Source: UBA6164 sp964344895 (GTDB lineage Bacteria > Patescibacteriota > Gracilibacteria > BD1-5 > UBA6164). From it: 6,453 nucleotides of DNA. Under the pieces are notes generated by a model. The model had not been told where the DNA came from. It did not search any database and saw only the letters and a list, made by a program, of their open reading frames with translations. The position numbers and the translations under genes are program-made. Shown piece by piece: positions 6,435 to 6,453 of this stretch; position 1 is the first letter of the stretch, and each line of letters starts with the position of its first letter. The stretch covers positions 1-6,453 of the forward strand of contig CAYFPB010000078.1 in assembly GCA_964344895.1 (NCBI GenBank), given 5' to 3'.

Positions 6435-6453
6435 CATATTTTAAAATACCTCT

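Overview
The window reads as eight complete protein-coding genes, all on the minus strand, from an AT-rich bacterium in which TGA is a glycine codon (translation table 25). In the standard code almost every gene is broken into short fragments. With TGA read as Gly, eight uninterrupted frames appear, all ending in TAA, with about 88 in-frame TGA codons. Many of these fall where protein families demand glycine: the GPRP and KPGISG motifs of a sugar transferase, the GGGNG loop of YvcK, and the GGYDD of a glutaredoxin. Tryptophan is written TGG, so this is not the Mycoplasma-type TGA=Trp code. Together these point to Candidatus Gracilibacteria or Absconditabacteria (SR1) of the Candidate Phyla Radiation; the window alone does not separate the two.

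In transcription order, right to left, the first block is a compact operon (6372 to 4712): a RelB-like antitoxin, a YafQ/RelE-type toxin and a YvcK/CofD-like protein, with gaps of 2 and 3 nt. A promoter candidate lies upstream and a perfect AT-rich hairpin follows yvcK. Next is an LppM-like lipoprotein gene (4650 to 3760), ended by a clear intrinsic terminator. A 209-nt gap then holds a 32-bp perfect palindrome, a GC-rich repeat and a promoter. The remaining four genes are a polyprenyl-phosphate sugar-1-phosphate transferase (3550 to 2078), an unrecognised 138-residue protein (1963 to 1547), a glutaredoxin (1450 to 1193) and a UbiV/peptidase-U32-like protein with four candidate Fe-S cysteines (1072 to 8).

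The last four genes look like independent units. The gap in front of each holds GC-rich, hairpin-forming repeats that stand out against the AT-rich genes; the tight toxin-antitoxin/yvcK operon has none. Several genes concern the cell envelope (sugar transferase, lipoprotein, YvcK), but no single pathway is evident. None of the eight start codons has a recognisable Shine-Dalgarno sequence. No RNA genes, CRISPR arrays or insertion sequences were seen, and no gap exceeds 210 nt.
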